Assembly: GCF_042657365.1 (NCBI RefSeq)
Contig: NZ_JBHSKT010000007.1
Coordinates: 186,001-250,000 of the forward strand
Direction of reading: 5' to 3'
DNA: 64,000 bases
From: Adhaeribacter_A terreus
GTDB lineage: Bacteria; Bacteroidota; Bacteroidia; Cytophagales; Hymenobacteraceae
The position numbers and the translations under genes are program-made. The notes beneath the pieces are model-generated. The model was not told the origin of the DNA. It made no database searches and worked only from the letters and a program-made list of their open reading frames with translations. Positions 35,348 to 44,245 of the stretch are shown piece by piece. Positions within the stretch are counted from its first letter, which is position 1. Every line of letters begins with the position of its first letter.

Positions 35348-36421
35348 TTGCAAAAAATCCTCATTCTCCGTTTTTCTTCCATTGGCGATATCGTTTTAAC
35401 CACGCCGGTTATCCGTGCGCTGAAGCGCCAGCTACCCAATGCCAAGATCCATTACTGCACCAAGCAAAATTTCCGGAGTATTATTGAAAGCAACCCTAAC
35501 GTTGACAAAGCGCATTACTTAGGCGAAAGCCTGAACGAACTGATCGCGGAGCTGAAAAAAGAGAAGTTCGATTTTGTAGTAGACCTGCATAATAACCTGC
35601 GCACCCGCATCATCAAAACGCGTTTGGGTGTAAAAGCCGGTACCTTCGATAAACTGAATTTCCGGAAGTGGCTGCTAGTGAATCTGAAATACAATGCCAT
35701 GCCCGACGTGCACATTGTAGAACGGTACCTGGCAGCAGCTAAAAACCTGGGCATTACCAACGACGGCGAAGGTCTGGATTATTTCATCCCCGAAAAAGAC
35801 GAAGTAAGTTTAAATACTTTGCCGGAAACCCACCAGAACGGTTATTACGGCATGGCCATTGGCGCGCAGCATTATACCAAACGTCTGCCCGTAGAAAAAC
35901 TCATCGAGCTCTGCGAAAAGATCAATGCTCCCATCATGCTGCTCGGCGGCAAAGAAGATTTCGAAACCGGCGAAATAATTGCCAAACATTTCCAGAATTC
36001 GAACAACGAACAACGAACAACGAACAACGAAAACCCAACAATCAGCAATCAGCAATCAACAATTAATCCGGAAAACGAAAAAACGAACAATCGAATATCG
36101 AATAATCGAACAATCGTACTTAACGCCTGCGGAAAATACAACCTGAACCAGTCGGCTTCGCTGGTAAAGCAATGCAAGGCGCTTTTCACCCACGATACCG
36201 GTTTAATGCACATCGGGGCGGCTTTTAAGAAGAAAATCTATAGTGTCTGGGGCAACACGGTTCCGGAATTTGGCATGTACCCGTATAAAGCCGATTTCGA
36301 AGTTTTTGAAGTGAAAGGTCTGGATTGCCGGCCTTGTTCCAAAATTGGTTATAGCAAGTGCCCGCGCGGACATTTCAAGTGCATGCGCGAACAGCAATTT
36401 AATTTTCAACTTCCGGCTTAA
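35348..36421 (+). CDS. GT9 glycosyltransferase with simple-repeat insert
   Basis: 357 residues; the start is TTG at 35348, immediately before the conserved KILILRFSSIGDIVLTTPV, and no ATG fits better. GT9 fold, with THDTGLMHIGAAF in the sugar-nucleotide half and the Cys-rich tail LDCRPCSKIGYSKCPRGHFKC shared with the GT9 at 21280. Residues ~218-256 are an Asn/Thr/Gln/Ser-rich stretch encoded by GAACAAC, AATCAGC and CGAACAATC stutter units (36000-36115), inserted in frame between LGGKEDFETGEIIAKHF and TIVLNACGKYNL. Probably a tolerated surface loop. LPS-type glycan assembly is the family role. Confidence 0.88.
   Translation: MQKILILRFSSIGDIVLTTPVIRALKRQLPNAKIHYCTKQNFRSIIESNPNVDKAHYLGESLNELIAELKKEKFDFVVDLHNNLRTRIIKTRLGVKAGTFDKLNFRKWLLVNLKYNAMPDVHIVERYLAAAKNLGITNDGEGLDYFIPEKDEVSLNTLPETHQNGYYGMAIGAQHYTKRLPVEKLIELCEKINAPIMLLGGKEDFETGEIIAKHFQNSNNEQRTTNNENPTISNQQSTINPENEKTNNRISNNRTIVLNACGKYNLNQSASLVKQCKALFTHDTGLMHIGAAFKKKIYSVWGNTVPEFGMYPYKADFEVFEVKGLDCRPCSKIGYSKCPRGHFKCMREQQFNFQLPA
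36000..36115. repeat. Simple-repeat tract inside GT9 gene
   Basis: Five GAACAAC-type units, then three AATCAGC units, then CGAACAATCG/CGAATATCG/CGAATAATCG units. Total ~116 bp, and it keeps the reading frame of the host gene. Confidence 0.8.
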
Positions 36422-36472
36422 CCTTTTCGGGCGGGAGGCAGTTTTAGAGTGTAAAACCATACCGTTTCTACT

Positions 36473-36937
36473 TTGAAAAACGAACAGAAATCTGCGATAA
36501 CCACTACCAACCAAGTGCGCGCCGAAGTTGGCGAAAATTCCCTGCAAGCCAGTATTCAGGCCGGAAAGCACGAAATGATTGCCGATGAACCCGAAAGTTT
36601 AGGCGGAAAAGATACCGGTCCGGAACCATTCGATTACCTGCTGAGTGCGCTGGCCGCCTGCACCACCATTACCCTGCGCATGTACGCCGACCGCAAAGAC
36701 TGGCCCGTGAGCATGATCAACGCGGTGGTTTCTTTGCTGAAAGAAGAAGCCGGCGATGCCGTAGAACTGGAAAAGAACCCGGTTAAAAAGCTGCAAACCA
36801 ACATTACCGTAACCGGTAACCTCACCGACGATCAGGTTCTGCGCTTGCTGGAAATCGCTAAAAAATGTCCGGTACACAAAGCCATTTTGCCGGCGTTTAA
36901 AATCGTAACTGAAATTCGCCTGGCGCAGCCCAAGTAG
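36473..36937 (+). CDS. OsmC/Ohr family protein
   Basis: 154 residues from a TTG at 36473. ESLGGKDTGPEPFDYLLSALAACTTITLRMYADRK carries the first active Cys, and AKKCPVHKAIL the second. OsmC proteins are dimeric thiol peroxidases against organic hydroperoxides. No ATG upstream fits, and the next (ATGATTGCC) would delete the first strands. The TTG lies within the A-rich tail of a 30-bp element (36451-36482). Confidence 0.88.
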   Translation: MKNEQKSAITTTNQVRAEVGENSLQASIQAGKHEMIADEPESLGGKDTGPEPFDYLLSALAACTTITLRMYADRKDWPVSMINAVVSLLKEEAGDAVELEKNPVKKLQTNITVTGNLTDDQVLRLLEIAKKCPVHKAILPAFKIVTEIRLAQPK

Positions 36938-36991
36938 TTTTAGTAACATTTTTATTTCCTGATGGTTCTTCTTTTAAACGAATCTACTTTT

Positions 36992-37264
36992 ATGTTTAAA
37001 GGAAAAAAACTCTGCCAGCATCTTCAGCAAACCGAAATAAAGCCGCCTGCAAAATACCAGTGCGACAAATGTATTGCCATGGGCGATACCTGGGTACATT
37101 TGCGCGCCTGCCAGACCTGCGGAGAAGTAAACTGTTGCGACGATTCCAAAAACAAACACGCCTCCAAACATTACCACGAAACCCAGCACCCGGTCATTAT
37201 TTCCGCGGAACCTAACGAACGCTGGGGGTGGTGTTTCGAACACCAAAAAATGGCTTTGTATTAA
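36992..37264 (+). CDS. UBP-type zinc finger protein
   Basis: 90 residues from the ATG at 36992, where family homology begins (MFKGKKLCQHLQQ); the frame also has an ATG at 36962. CxxC pairs and His in YQCDKCIAMGDTWVHLRACQTCGEVNCC, and KHASKHYHETQHPVI then WGWCFEH, match the ZnF-UBP fold, which binds ubiquitin C-termini in eukaryotes. Bacterial versions have unknown partners. Same strand as osmC, 54 bp apart, so possibly co-transcribed. Confidence 0.85.
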   Translation: MFKGKKLCQHLQQTEIKPPAKYQCDKCIAMGDTWVHLRACQTCGEVNCCDDSKNKHASKHYHETQHPVIISAEPNERWGWCFEHQKMALY

Positions 37265-37307
37265 TTGCCACTTTCTGGTGCCGAAACCCTACCGTTTTTT
37301 ACTGTCT

Positions 37308-37943
37308 TTAATGATGGTTCTGCCCGTTGTGCCCGTTTTTAGCGCCGCTCCAGTAGGCCGTTAAGTTTTCCCACTGAATAAACTGCATTCCGTTCCAGCC
37401 GGCTTCGGCAATAAGGGTGTTGGCCAAAGAGCGGCCACCGGCTTCGTCGTGGTTGTTTATTTTTTCATTCAGCCCGATCTGGTATGCTTTAATGCGGGTG
37501 CCGTCTACCGTTACCCGGAATATGCTGCTGGTTTCTTTTACAAAAAAGTGCGATGTAACTTCCGGATGATTGTTTTGAGGATTGGCACAAGGATGCGCGG
37601 TGATCTCTGCCTGGTGAATGCTGGTTTTAATATCGGTAATCTTCATCCAGTTTTCCAGCGGTACGCCCGGTAAAAGCACCCGGAAATAATCGCCGATCTC
37701 AGGTTTGTCAGCTTTTTTAGGATCGCCGTTTTGATCGAATAGCTCAAAAGTGGCGCGTATTCCCGATTCTTCTGACCATTTATTAATATCGAGCAGGCGT
37801 TTTATGGCTCCGGCAAACTGGTTCTGTGCGGTTTCGGAACTGAAAAATCGTTGTTCGGCCTGGAAGGTTTTGTCTTTGCCGGCTTCGCCTTGCAAGGCTT
37901 TCAGCTCAAGCTTAGCTTTTTCAATTATATCGTGAAATTCCAT
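37308..37943 (-). CDS. Unknown protein, tandem paralog 1
   Basis: 211 residues, no family recognised. Soluble, no signal peptide. Shared with the adjacent paralog at 38046: ELKALQGEAGKDKTF, GDYFRVLLPGVPLENWMKIT, HPCANP, HFFVKETSSIFRV and NTLIAEAGWNGMQFIQW. The pattern of a compact alpha/beta protein with a conserved LPGVP-ENW turn suggests a real family. The C-terminus is His/Asn/Gly-rich. About 100 bp separates the two genes on the same strand; likely a duplication. Confidence 0.65.
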   Translation of the reverse strand: MEFHDIIEKAKLELKALQGEAGKDKTFQAEQRFFSSETAQNQFAGAIKRLLDINKWSEESGIRATFELFDQNGDPKKADKPEIGDYFRVLLPGVPLENWMKITDIKTSIHQAEITAHPCANPQNNHPEVTSHFFVKETSSIFRVTVDGTRIKAYQIGLNEKINNHDEAGGRSLANTLIAEAGWNGMQFIQWENLTAYWSGAKNGHNGQNHH

Positions 37944-38045
37944 AGTTGTAGCAGGAGTTTGGGTGGTTTTTTTAATACGGTTTTGATAGGGCAGAGTTGG
38001 TATTATAGCTGCCTAATGCTGGTTTTCTGAAGCTTTTCCGGAAGT

Positions 38046-38660
38046 TCACGATGGCGCCAGATCTTTACAGCACCAGTAGTCAGCCAGGTTTTGCCAGAGA
38101 ATTTTCTGAAATACGGTCCAGCCCCCTTCCGCAATAATAGTATTCAGAGCAGCGCGGTTGCCGGCTTCTTCCTGGTTGTTAATAAATTCGTTGCGGCCGG
38201 TTTCGGAAGCTGAAATTAAGTTTTCCTGGCGTTGCACTTTAAAGGTACTGCTGGTTTCCTGCACAAAAAAATGCTGGGTTTCCGGCTCGTTATTGAAAGG
38301 GTTTGGACAAGGATGCACCGTAAAAGTAGCCAGATCCGGTTTGTCCTGAAGTTCGGTTATCTCCACCCAGTTTTCTATGGGTACTCCGGGTAGCGTGATC
38401 TTGATAAAATACCCGATCTGCGGCTCAGAATCGGTTTTGTGGCCGGAAGTATTGTAAAGTTCAAATGGGGTGGTTACAGGGGTGTTTTCAGGCCAGTTAT
38501 TAATACCGAAAAGCCTTTTTCTGGCTTCCGGAAATATTGCCTTGGCAGCTTCACCATCCGGAAATTCAGCTTCTGAATGAAACAGCCGGTCTTTGCTTGC
38601 TTCGCCGGTTAAGGCCTTTGCTTCGTGTTTTAGTTTATCAAATAGTTTCTTTATTTCCAT
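38046..38660 (-). CDS. Unknown protein, tandem paralog 2
   Basis: 204 residues from the ATG at 38660, matching the start of paralog 1; two codons upstream is another ATG. It aligns over its whole length with 37308-37943: AKALTGEASKDRLF, GYFIKITLPGVPIENWVEIT, HPCPNP, HFFVQETSSTFKV, NTIIAEGGWTVFQKILW. By eye roughly a third identical, so the duplication is old. A Cys pair near the C-terminus (YWCCKDL) is absent from paralog 1. Function unknown. Confidence 0.65.
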   Translation of the reverse strand: MEIKKLFDKLKHEAKALTGEASKDRLFHSEAEFPDGEAAKAIFPEARKRLFGINNWPENTPVTTPFELYNTSGHKTDSEPQIGYFIKITLPGVPIENWVEITELQDKPDLATFTVHPCPNPFNNEPETQHFFVQETSSTFKVQRQENLISASETGRNEFINNQEEAGNRAALNTIIAEGGWTVFQKILWQNLADYWCCKDLAPS

Positions 38661-38770
38661 AACCATATTACTTTTTCAGGTAAAAGAGATACGGTTTTTT
38701 TAACACGGCGTTTGATTATTTCAGGCAGTTTCGCTTGCGCCAGAAACGCTATCGTTTTTAGCTGAAAAAG

Positions 38771-38804
38771 TAAAGCCCGGCTATAAATTGCAACCGGGCT
38801 TTTA
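38771..38804 (-). terminator. Terminator of serS
   Basis: AAAGCCCGG and CCGGGCTTT pair around a 14-base loop. A 30-bp element (38742-38771, plus) runs straight into its left arm. Confidence 0.8.
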
Positions 38805-38826
38805 TATTTTTTGAAATAAAATGCTT

Positions 38827-40101
38827 TTACTTGATCACTTCAAAACCTAAATAGCTGTGCAGAATTTTTGGCATCATAATTCCTTCCGGCGTCTGGTTGT
38901 TTTCCAGGATGGCGGCTACAATTCTTGGCAAGGCTAAAGCGCTTCCGTTTAAGGTGTGTAGCAATTGCGTTTTGCCGTTTTCGCCTTTGTAACGCAGTTT
39001 TAAGCGGTTGGCCTGGTAGGTTTCGAAGTTGGAGCAGGAGCTTACTTCAAGCCAGCGGCCTTGCGCTGCGGAGTAAACTTCCATGTCGTAAGTTAAAGCC
39101 GAAGTAAAGCCCATGTCGCCGCCGCATAAACGCAGCACGCGGTATGGTAACTCAAGTTTCTGCAATAAATTCTGAATGTGCTTACTCATTTCTTCCAGCG
39201 TTTCGTAGCTTTTTTCCGGCTCCTGGATCTGCACAATCTCCACTTTGTCGAACTGGTGCAAACGGTTCAAACCACGCACATCGGCTCCCCAAGAACCAGC
39301 TTCGCGACGGAAGCAAGGCGTGTGGCCGGCATTTTTGATCGGTAGCTGATCGCGGGGAATAATTTCGTCGCGGTACAGGTTGGTAATCGGAACTTCGGCC
39401 GTGGGAATTAAATAGTAATTGTCTTCGGTGGCGTGGTACATCTGGCCTTCTTTGTCGGGCAGCTGACCGGTACCAAAACCAGAAGCTTCGTTCACTAAAA
39501 TGGGTGGCTGAACTTCGGTATAACCGGCTTTCAGGGCTTCGTCTAAAAAGAAATTGATGAGCGCACGCTGCAAACGGGCACCTTGTTTTTTATAAACCGG
39601 GAAACCGGCGCCGGTAATTTTATTGCCCAGCTCAAAATCAATGATGTCGTATTTTTTGATCAGTTCCCAGTGCGGCAAAGCGCTTTCGTGCAAGGTTGGA
39701 ATTTCGCCGTGCTGGAAGATGTTTTCGTTGTCTTCGGCAGAGCGGCCGGCTGGTACGCTTTCGTGCGGAATGTTCGGCAGTTTAATCAATGCATTGTGCA
39801 ACTCGGTTTCTAAAGCAGAAAGTTCTTCACTCAGAATTTTCGAGTTGGCTTTCAGATCGGCGGTTTCGGTTTTCAGCTTTTCAGCTTCTTCTTTTTTGCC
39901 GCTTTTCATCAGGTTGCCTATTTCTTTGGCCAGGGAATTAGAGCGCGCTAAAATATCGTCGTGCTCTAACTGAATTTTGCGGCGGCACTGATCTATCTCT
40001 AAAATAGCAGCAATTTCGGCTTCCGCATTTTTATAATTTCTTTTGGTAAGTCCGGCAATGGCCAGGGCAGTCTGCTCTTTTAAAACGGATAGTTGCAGCA
40101 T
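38827..40101 (-). CDS. serS: Seryl-tRNA synthetase
   Basis: 424 residues from the ATG at 40101; the frame runs nine codons further upstream. N-terminal long antiparallel coiled coil (~25-110) that holds tRNA-Ser, then class II core: motif 1 region around GTGQLPDKEGQMY, motif 2 TPCFRREAGSWGADVRGLNRLHQFDKVE and motif 3 TLNGSALALPRIVAAILE. Charges tRNA-Ser. A TATTTTTG box lies 25 bp upstream on the minus strand (40126-40133). Confidence 0.97.
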   Translation of the reverse strand: MLQLSVLKEQTALAIAGLTKRNYKNAEAEIAAILEIDQCRRKIQLEHDDILARSNSLAKEIGNLMKSGKKEEAEKLKTETADLKANSKILSEELSALETELHNALIKLPNIPHESVPAGRSAEDNENIFQHGEIPTLHESALPHWELIKKYDIIDFELGNKITGAGFPVYKKQGARLQRALINFFLDEALKAGYTEVQPPILVNEASGFGTGQLPDKEGQMYHATEDNYYLIPTAEVPITNLYRDEIIPRDQLPIKNAGHTPCFRREAGSWGADVRGLNRLHQFDKVEIVQIQEPEKSYETLEEMSKHIQNLLQKLELPYRVLRLCGGDMGFTSALTYDMEVYSAAQGRWLEVSSCSNFETYQANRLKLRYKGENGKTQLLHTLNGSALALPRIVAAILENNQTPEGIMMPKILHSYLGFEVIK

Positions 40102-40125
40102 AGTTTCAGATAAAAGTTTAGTCCA

Positions 40126-40133
40126 CAAAAATA
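40126..40133 (-). promoter_or_regulatory. -7 box TATTTTTG for serS
   Basis: Perfect TAnnTTTG match 25 bp before the ATG. The nearest upstream TTTG is only 15 bp away, so the -33 element is not convincing. Confidence 0.45.
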
Positions 40134-40387
40134 TAATATTTTGTACAGCAAACGATATTTTGAAAATCTTTTACCAGAAATTGAAACATTTTTAAGAAAA
40201 ACCTCGCTAATGCTTTGGTAATTCGTCTGCTTTAAATTAACATTGCGGTACAAATTCAAAATGCCCGTTTTTCCGGGGCACAATCAAACAGTATAATTTT
40301 CAAACGCATTTTTTTCCTGAAACCTGCCTGCCGGACGGCTCTGTCCATTGGTTTTTCGGAGAACAGTTCAACTACCTTATTCTTTCT

Positions 40388-42289
40388 ATGTACAATATTG
40401 AAGAATTGAAAGACAAGCTGCTTTCAGAGCTTAAAGAAATAGCTGAAAGGCTTGGCGTTACCAATTTTAAGAAACTAAGCAAACAAGATTTAATTTATAA
40501 GATCCTGGATCAGCAGGCAACGTTGCCTGCCGATAAATTGCCGAAAAAAGCTGCGCGCGCTGCGGTTGCCGCAGAAGCTCCGGCAGTTGCTGTGGCCGAA
40601 ACAGCGCCTGCAGAAAGACCAGCGCCGGAACAGCACCGCGATGCCAATACCCGCGATTTTAGCGAAGCGGAAGCCGGAATTGCACCGGAAAAAACGATAG
40701 AAAGAGAAAGTGCTCCCCGCCCGAAATCCGAAACCCGAAGCACAGAAACGGCTACTACCGAAGAACGCCTCGATTCGAATGGCCGCCCGATAAGACCTTT
40801 TCAACCGCGGAACCAGCGCAACAAACCTGACCAAATGCGCACCGACGGTCAGCCCCGCGAAATGCGTGAACCGCGCCAACCACAACCTGCCCGCGAAGAA
40901 CAGCCAACCGAAGCCCGCGAACCACAAGCCCAGCCTGTTCAGGAGCAACGCGAGCCAAGAGAACAAGCTCAAATTCAACCACGCGAGCCCCGCGAAAATA
41001 TCCAGCCCCGCGAAAATCAGCCGCAGCGCGACGAAAATCAACCGCGCGAACAACGTCAGCAATTCCAGCAAAAGCAAAACCGCGACCAACAGCAACCGCG
41101 CGAACAGCGTCAGCCGCAACAAGGTCAGCAGCAGCAAAATCAACCGGCATTTAACAACAATAACTGGCGCGAATTTGACGGCGTAATTGCCAACGAAGGC
41201 GTGCTGGAATTAATGCAGGATGGCTACGGCTTCCTTCGCTCTACATATTATAATTACCTGGCTTCGCCTGATGATATTTACGTTTCGCCTTCGCAAATCA
41301 AATTGTTTGGTCTGAAAACCGGCGATACCGTGAAAGGTACCGTGCGCGCGCCGAAAGAAGGTGAAAAATACTTTGCTCTCTTGAAAGTTGACAGCGTAAA
41401 CGGCCGTACCACCGAAGAAATTCGCGACCGGATTCCGTTCCAGCATTTAACGCCGCTTTTTCCGGAAGAACGCTTAAACCTGACAACTAAATCTGGTTTG
41501 TATTCTACCCGGATCATGGATCTTTTTGCCCCAATTGGTAAAGGCCAGCGCGGTATGATTGTGGCGCAGCCGAAAACCGGTAAAACGGTATTGCTGAAAG
41601 AAATTGCCAACGCCATCGCCGAAAACCATCCGGAAGTTTACCTGATGATCCTGTTGATCGATGAACGTCCGGAAGAGGTAACCGATATGGCCCGCAGCGT
41701 GAAAGCGGAAGTAATTGCTTCTACTTTCGATGAAACTGCCGAGCGCCACGTGAAAATTTCCAGCATTGTACTGGACAAAGCCAAGCGCATGGTAGAATGT
41801 GGCCACGATGTGGTTATTCTGCTTGATTCTATTACGCGTCTGGCACGTGCATATAATACCGTGGTTCCTTCGTCAGGTAAGATCTTATCTGGTGGGGTGG
41901 ATGCCAATGCGTTACACAAACCGAAGCGTTTCTTTGGAGCGGCGCGTAACGTAGAAAATGGCGGCTCTTTAACGATTATTGCCACGGCCCTGATCGAGAC
42001 CGGTTCTAAAATGGACGAAGTTATCTTCGAAGAATTCAAAGGAACGGGTAACATGGAACTTCAGCTGGATCGTAAGTTGGCGAACCGTCGTATCTACCCG
42101 GCTATCGATGTTCCGGCTTCCGGTACGCGTCGTGAGGACCTGTTAATGGATAAAGATGAACTGAACCGCATCTGGATCCTGCGCAAATTCATGTCGGATA
42201 TGAATTCGGTAGAGGCCATGGAATTCCTGAAAGACCGCATGAAAGGTACCAAGGATAACGATGAGTTTTTGATCTCGATGAACGGATAG
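40388..42289 (+). CDS. rho: Transcription termination factor Rho with disordered insert
   Basis: 633 residues against ~420 in E. coli. N-terminal Rho_N helices (1-45), then ~200 residues (50-258) of Gln/Arg/Glu/Pro/Asn-rich low complexity (repeated PREQRQ- and QQQQN-like blocks), then the RNA-binding cold-shock domain (GVLELMQDGYGFLRS) and the RecA-type motor with Walker A QPKTGKT. Rho is the hexameric helicase ending transcripts. Such inserts are typical of Bacteroidota and in Bacteroides promote condensate formation. The insert is codon-skewed to CGC/CAA/GAA repeats. Confidence 0.96.
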   Translation: MYNIEELKDKLLSELKEIAERLGVTNFKKLSKQDLIYKILDQQATLPADKLPKKAARAAVAAEAPAVAVAETAPAERPAPEQHRDANTRDFSEAEAGIAPEKTIERESAPRPKSETRSTETATTEERLDSNGRPIRPFQPRNQRNKPDQMRTDGQPREMREPRQPQPAREEQPTEAREPQAQPVQEQREPREQAQIQPREPRENIQPRENQPQRDENQPREQRQQFQQKQNRDQQQPREQRQPQQGQQQQNQPAFNNNNWREFDGVIANEGVLELMQDGYGFLRSTYYNYLASPDDIYVSPSQIKLFGLKTGDTVKGTVRAPKEGEKYFALLKVDSVNGRTTEEIRDRIPFQHLTPLFPEERLNLTTKSGLYSTRIMDLFAPIGKGQRGMIVAQPKTGKTVLLKEIANAIAENHPEVYLMILLIDERPEEVTDMARSVKAEVIASTFDETAERHVKISSIVLDKAKRMVECGHDVVILLDSITRLARAYNTVVPSSGKILSGGVDANALHKPKRFFGAARNVENGGSLTIIATALIETGSKMDEVIFEEFKGTGNMELQLDRKLANRRIYPAIDVPASGTRREDLLMDKDELNRIWILRKFMSDMNSVEAMEFLKDRMKGTKDNDEFLISMNG

Positions 42290-42327
42290 TTTTCGTAAGT
42301 TCGAATTTTCGATATTTTGATAAAGGG

Positions 42328-42364
42328 AAAGTCCTGTTTCTGTTTCAGAGGCAGGACTTTTTTG
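42328..42364 (+). terminator. Terminator of rho
   Basis: AAAGTCCTG and CAGGACTTT form a 9-bp stem with a ~15-base loop and six T. A minus-oriented 30-bp element (42355-42384) begins inside its right arm. Confidence 0.8.
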
Positions 42365-42666
42365 TTTGTAAGGGATAGCGTTTTCTTCGTCATCCCGAGC
42401 ACTAGTCGAGGGAACTTGTGAGGCCGCATATCTGAGTTTTATGTCTTAAAAGGATAGCATTTTGCTCCACTTGAATCTTTCCATGGTTCAGGGCTTCTGT
42501 CCAGAAATGCGGATACAACCACCCCCGAACCCCTCCTTGGAAAGGAGGGGACCTTTTCGCTAATGCTGCTAATTAACTTTTGCTGCTTAAATAAATAGCG
42601 TTTCTGCTGTTGTTGGTGTTTCTGCCGTTGTTGTTGTTGTTTTCACCAACAACCATATTTTACTTA
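42365..42666. other. Repeat-filled spacer after rho
   Basis: No gene. It contains three 30-bp elements (42355-42384, 42434-42463, 42575-42603, all minus), a TCATCCCGAGC repeat with GAGGGAACTTGTGAGGCCGC (42388-42428), a G/C hairpin CCCCTCCTT/AAGGAGGGG (42530-42550) and a GTTGTTGGTG/CACCAACAAC dyad (42609-42654). Confidence 0.6.
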
Positions 42667-43305
42667 CTATCCACCGAAATTGCCAACGTGCATTACTTTT
42701 TTCTCCAGCCTGGAATATGCAATGCGCTGGCCATTTTCTTTGCCGATCAGGTAGTTGAAGCTGATACTTTTGGGATCATTTTTGATAGCGTTCCAGGATT
42801 TTTCGTTGCCGTAAATGCGGTCGTACATGTCGTTGGGGGCGATAGCGGGAGTACTGAAGTTTTTATCGTCGAAGAATTCGTTCAGGCGTTTTTTGACGAA
42901 GGCTTCGCGCTCTTGTTCGGTGGGTTTGTTGGTTTTCATTTCGTACACCATGGAGGCTTCCAGGTCGGCGGCGGTTAGCGTGTCCAGGAAAATTGTGGTG
43001 CCTTTGGGATCGGTGATGGTGAAGTGGATGGTGCTTTTTAACAGCGATGGACCGGTAAGGTGCAGCGCGAAATTATCGGGTTTGGTGGGGTCGGAGAAGT
43101 GGTGCGTGCGTTTGATATTTAACTCCACTTTGCCGGTTTCGAAATCGGGTTTGGTGGCGGTGTCGCCTTCGGCTTTTTCTGCGGTGGTGGTTGTGGTGGT
43201 GCCGTTTTGATCGCGGGTAATTTTTACACTTTTTTCTACCGTTCTTTTTTCTTCGCAGGAAAATAAGGTGCAGGCGATGGCGCTTAAAAGCAATAACTTT
43301 TTCAT
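42667..43305 (-). CDS. Hypothetical lipoprotein
   Basis: 212 residues. Signal MKKLLLLSAIACTLFSCEEK with lipobox LFSC, then a Thr-rich charged linker (NGTTTTTTAEKAEGDTATK) and a soluble domain with FALHLTGPSLLKSTIHFTITDPKG and an acidic helical end. No family recognised. Anchored to the periplasmic or outer-membrane face. Monocistronic, directly downstream of the LytS/LytTR operon terminator. Confidence 0.65.
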   Translation of the reverse strand: MKKLLLLSAIACTLFSCEEKRTVEKSVKITRDQNGTTTTTTAEKAEGDTATKPDFETGKVELNIKRTHHFSDPTKPDNFALHLTGPSLLKSTIHFTITDPKGTTIFLDTLTAADLEASMVYEMKTNKPTEQEREAFVKKRLNEFFDDKNFSTPAIAPNDMYDRIYGNEKSWNAIKNDPKSISFNYLIGKENGQRIAYSRLEKKVMHVGNFGG

Positions 43306-43424
43306 AGGTGGGAATTCAGGTTTTGCTCTCTTTACGAACCGGAAATTGTTGCGGTTTTCGGCGTCGAGTTTCTGTAATTTTCAGGGAAGTCGAAAATTAC
43401 AATTCAGTAATATTGTAAAACAGA

Positions 43425-43462
43425 AAACCCGGCCGGAAAATAAAATCCGGGCCGGGTTTTTG
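43425..43462 (-). terminator. Terminator of LytTR/LytS operon
   Basis: AAAACCCGGCC and GGCCGGGTTTTT pair around a ~14-base A-rich loop and could work in both directions. A 30-bp element (43466-43496) lies between it and the regulator stop. Confidence 0.75.
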
Positions 43463-43500
43463 GCTGCAAAAACATAGCGTTTTTAGGGCTGAAAACTGAT

Positions 43501-44241
43501 CTAAAAATCTAGAACCTGTTTCAGTTTGGCGTAACCGTTTCTGCTTACGGGCAGGCGTGCGCCGTTCTTTAAAACTACGGTGTGCGTGTCTTTTTCGTAG
43601 GGCTCGATTTTGGTTATTTGCGCTAATTGAATGATGTAGGAACGGTGGATGCGCACGAATTTTTTCGGGTCTAAAGCGTCTTCGAAATACTGCATGGTCT
43701 TGGTTTTCAGGAAACGGCCTTCGGGCGTATGGATGTTGATGTAATCGCCTTCCGCTTCTAAATACAGGATTTCGCTTTCGGGAATAATGCGAATTTTGGT
43801 GCCGGTTTTTACGACTACGCGGTCGAGTTTTTCGTCGGTTTTGCCTAGCGTTTCCAGCAGTTCTTTGGTAGTTTTTTTGCTTTCGGGGCCAGCGTTTTTT
43901 TGCAGGAATTTATCTACAGCCTGGTTAAATCTTTCCGGCGAAAACGGCTTCAGCAAATAATCTACGGCGTGCGCATCGAAGGCTTTGATGGCGTATTCGT
44001 CGAAGGCGGTAGTGAAAATTACGGCCGGCGGTTCGTCTAGTAATTCCAGCATTTCGAAGCCAGTAACTTTGGGCATTTGCACGTCCAGAAATATGAGATC
44101 GGGGTGGTGCTGGGCAATGGCTTTCAGGCCTTCGAAACCGTCGTTGCATTCTTCCACCACTTCAATTTGCGGGAAGTTTTGCAGGTATTCTTTTACCAAC
44201 ATGCGGGCCAGCGGTTCGTCGTCTATCAGAATGGCTTTCAT
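43501..44241 (-). CDS. LytTR response regulator
   Basis: 246 residues. Receiver domain 1-~115 with phospho-acceptor Asp in PDLIFLDVQMPKVTGFEML, Thr in VIFTTAFDEYA and Lys in DYLLKPF. LytTR DNA-binding domain ~140-246 (EILYLEAEGDYINIHTPEG, FVRIHRSYIIQL). Starts 4 bp after the kinase stop, so it is translationally linked to the LytS-type kinase and is surely its cognate regulator. LytTR regulators bind direct repeats; target unknown. Confidence 0.95.
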   Translation of the reverse strand: MKAILIDDEPLARMLVKEYLQNFPQIEVVEECNDGFEGLKAIAQHHPDLIFLDVQMPKVTGFEMLELLDEPPAVIFTTAFDEYAIKAFDAHAVDYLLKPFSPERFNQAVDKFLQKNAGPESKKTTKELLETLGKTDEKLDRVVVKTGTKIRIIPESEILYLEAEGDYINIHTPEGRFLKTKTMQYFEDALDPKKFVRIHRSYIIQLAQITKIEPYEKDTHTVVLKNGARLPVSRNGYAKLKQVLDF

Positions 44242-44245
44242 ATAA

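Noticed and set aside
36000..36115. Short CRISPR-like array
   Set aside because: Units are 7-9 bp, drift continuously and have no spacers; the tract stays in frame within GT9.
40490..41143. 217-codon antisense ORF opposite rho
   Set aside because: A by-product of the Gln/Arg-rich repeat insert of rho; the Leu-rich translation is only the complement of the biased codons.
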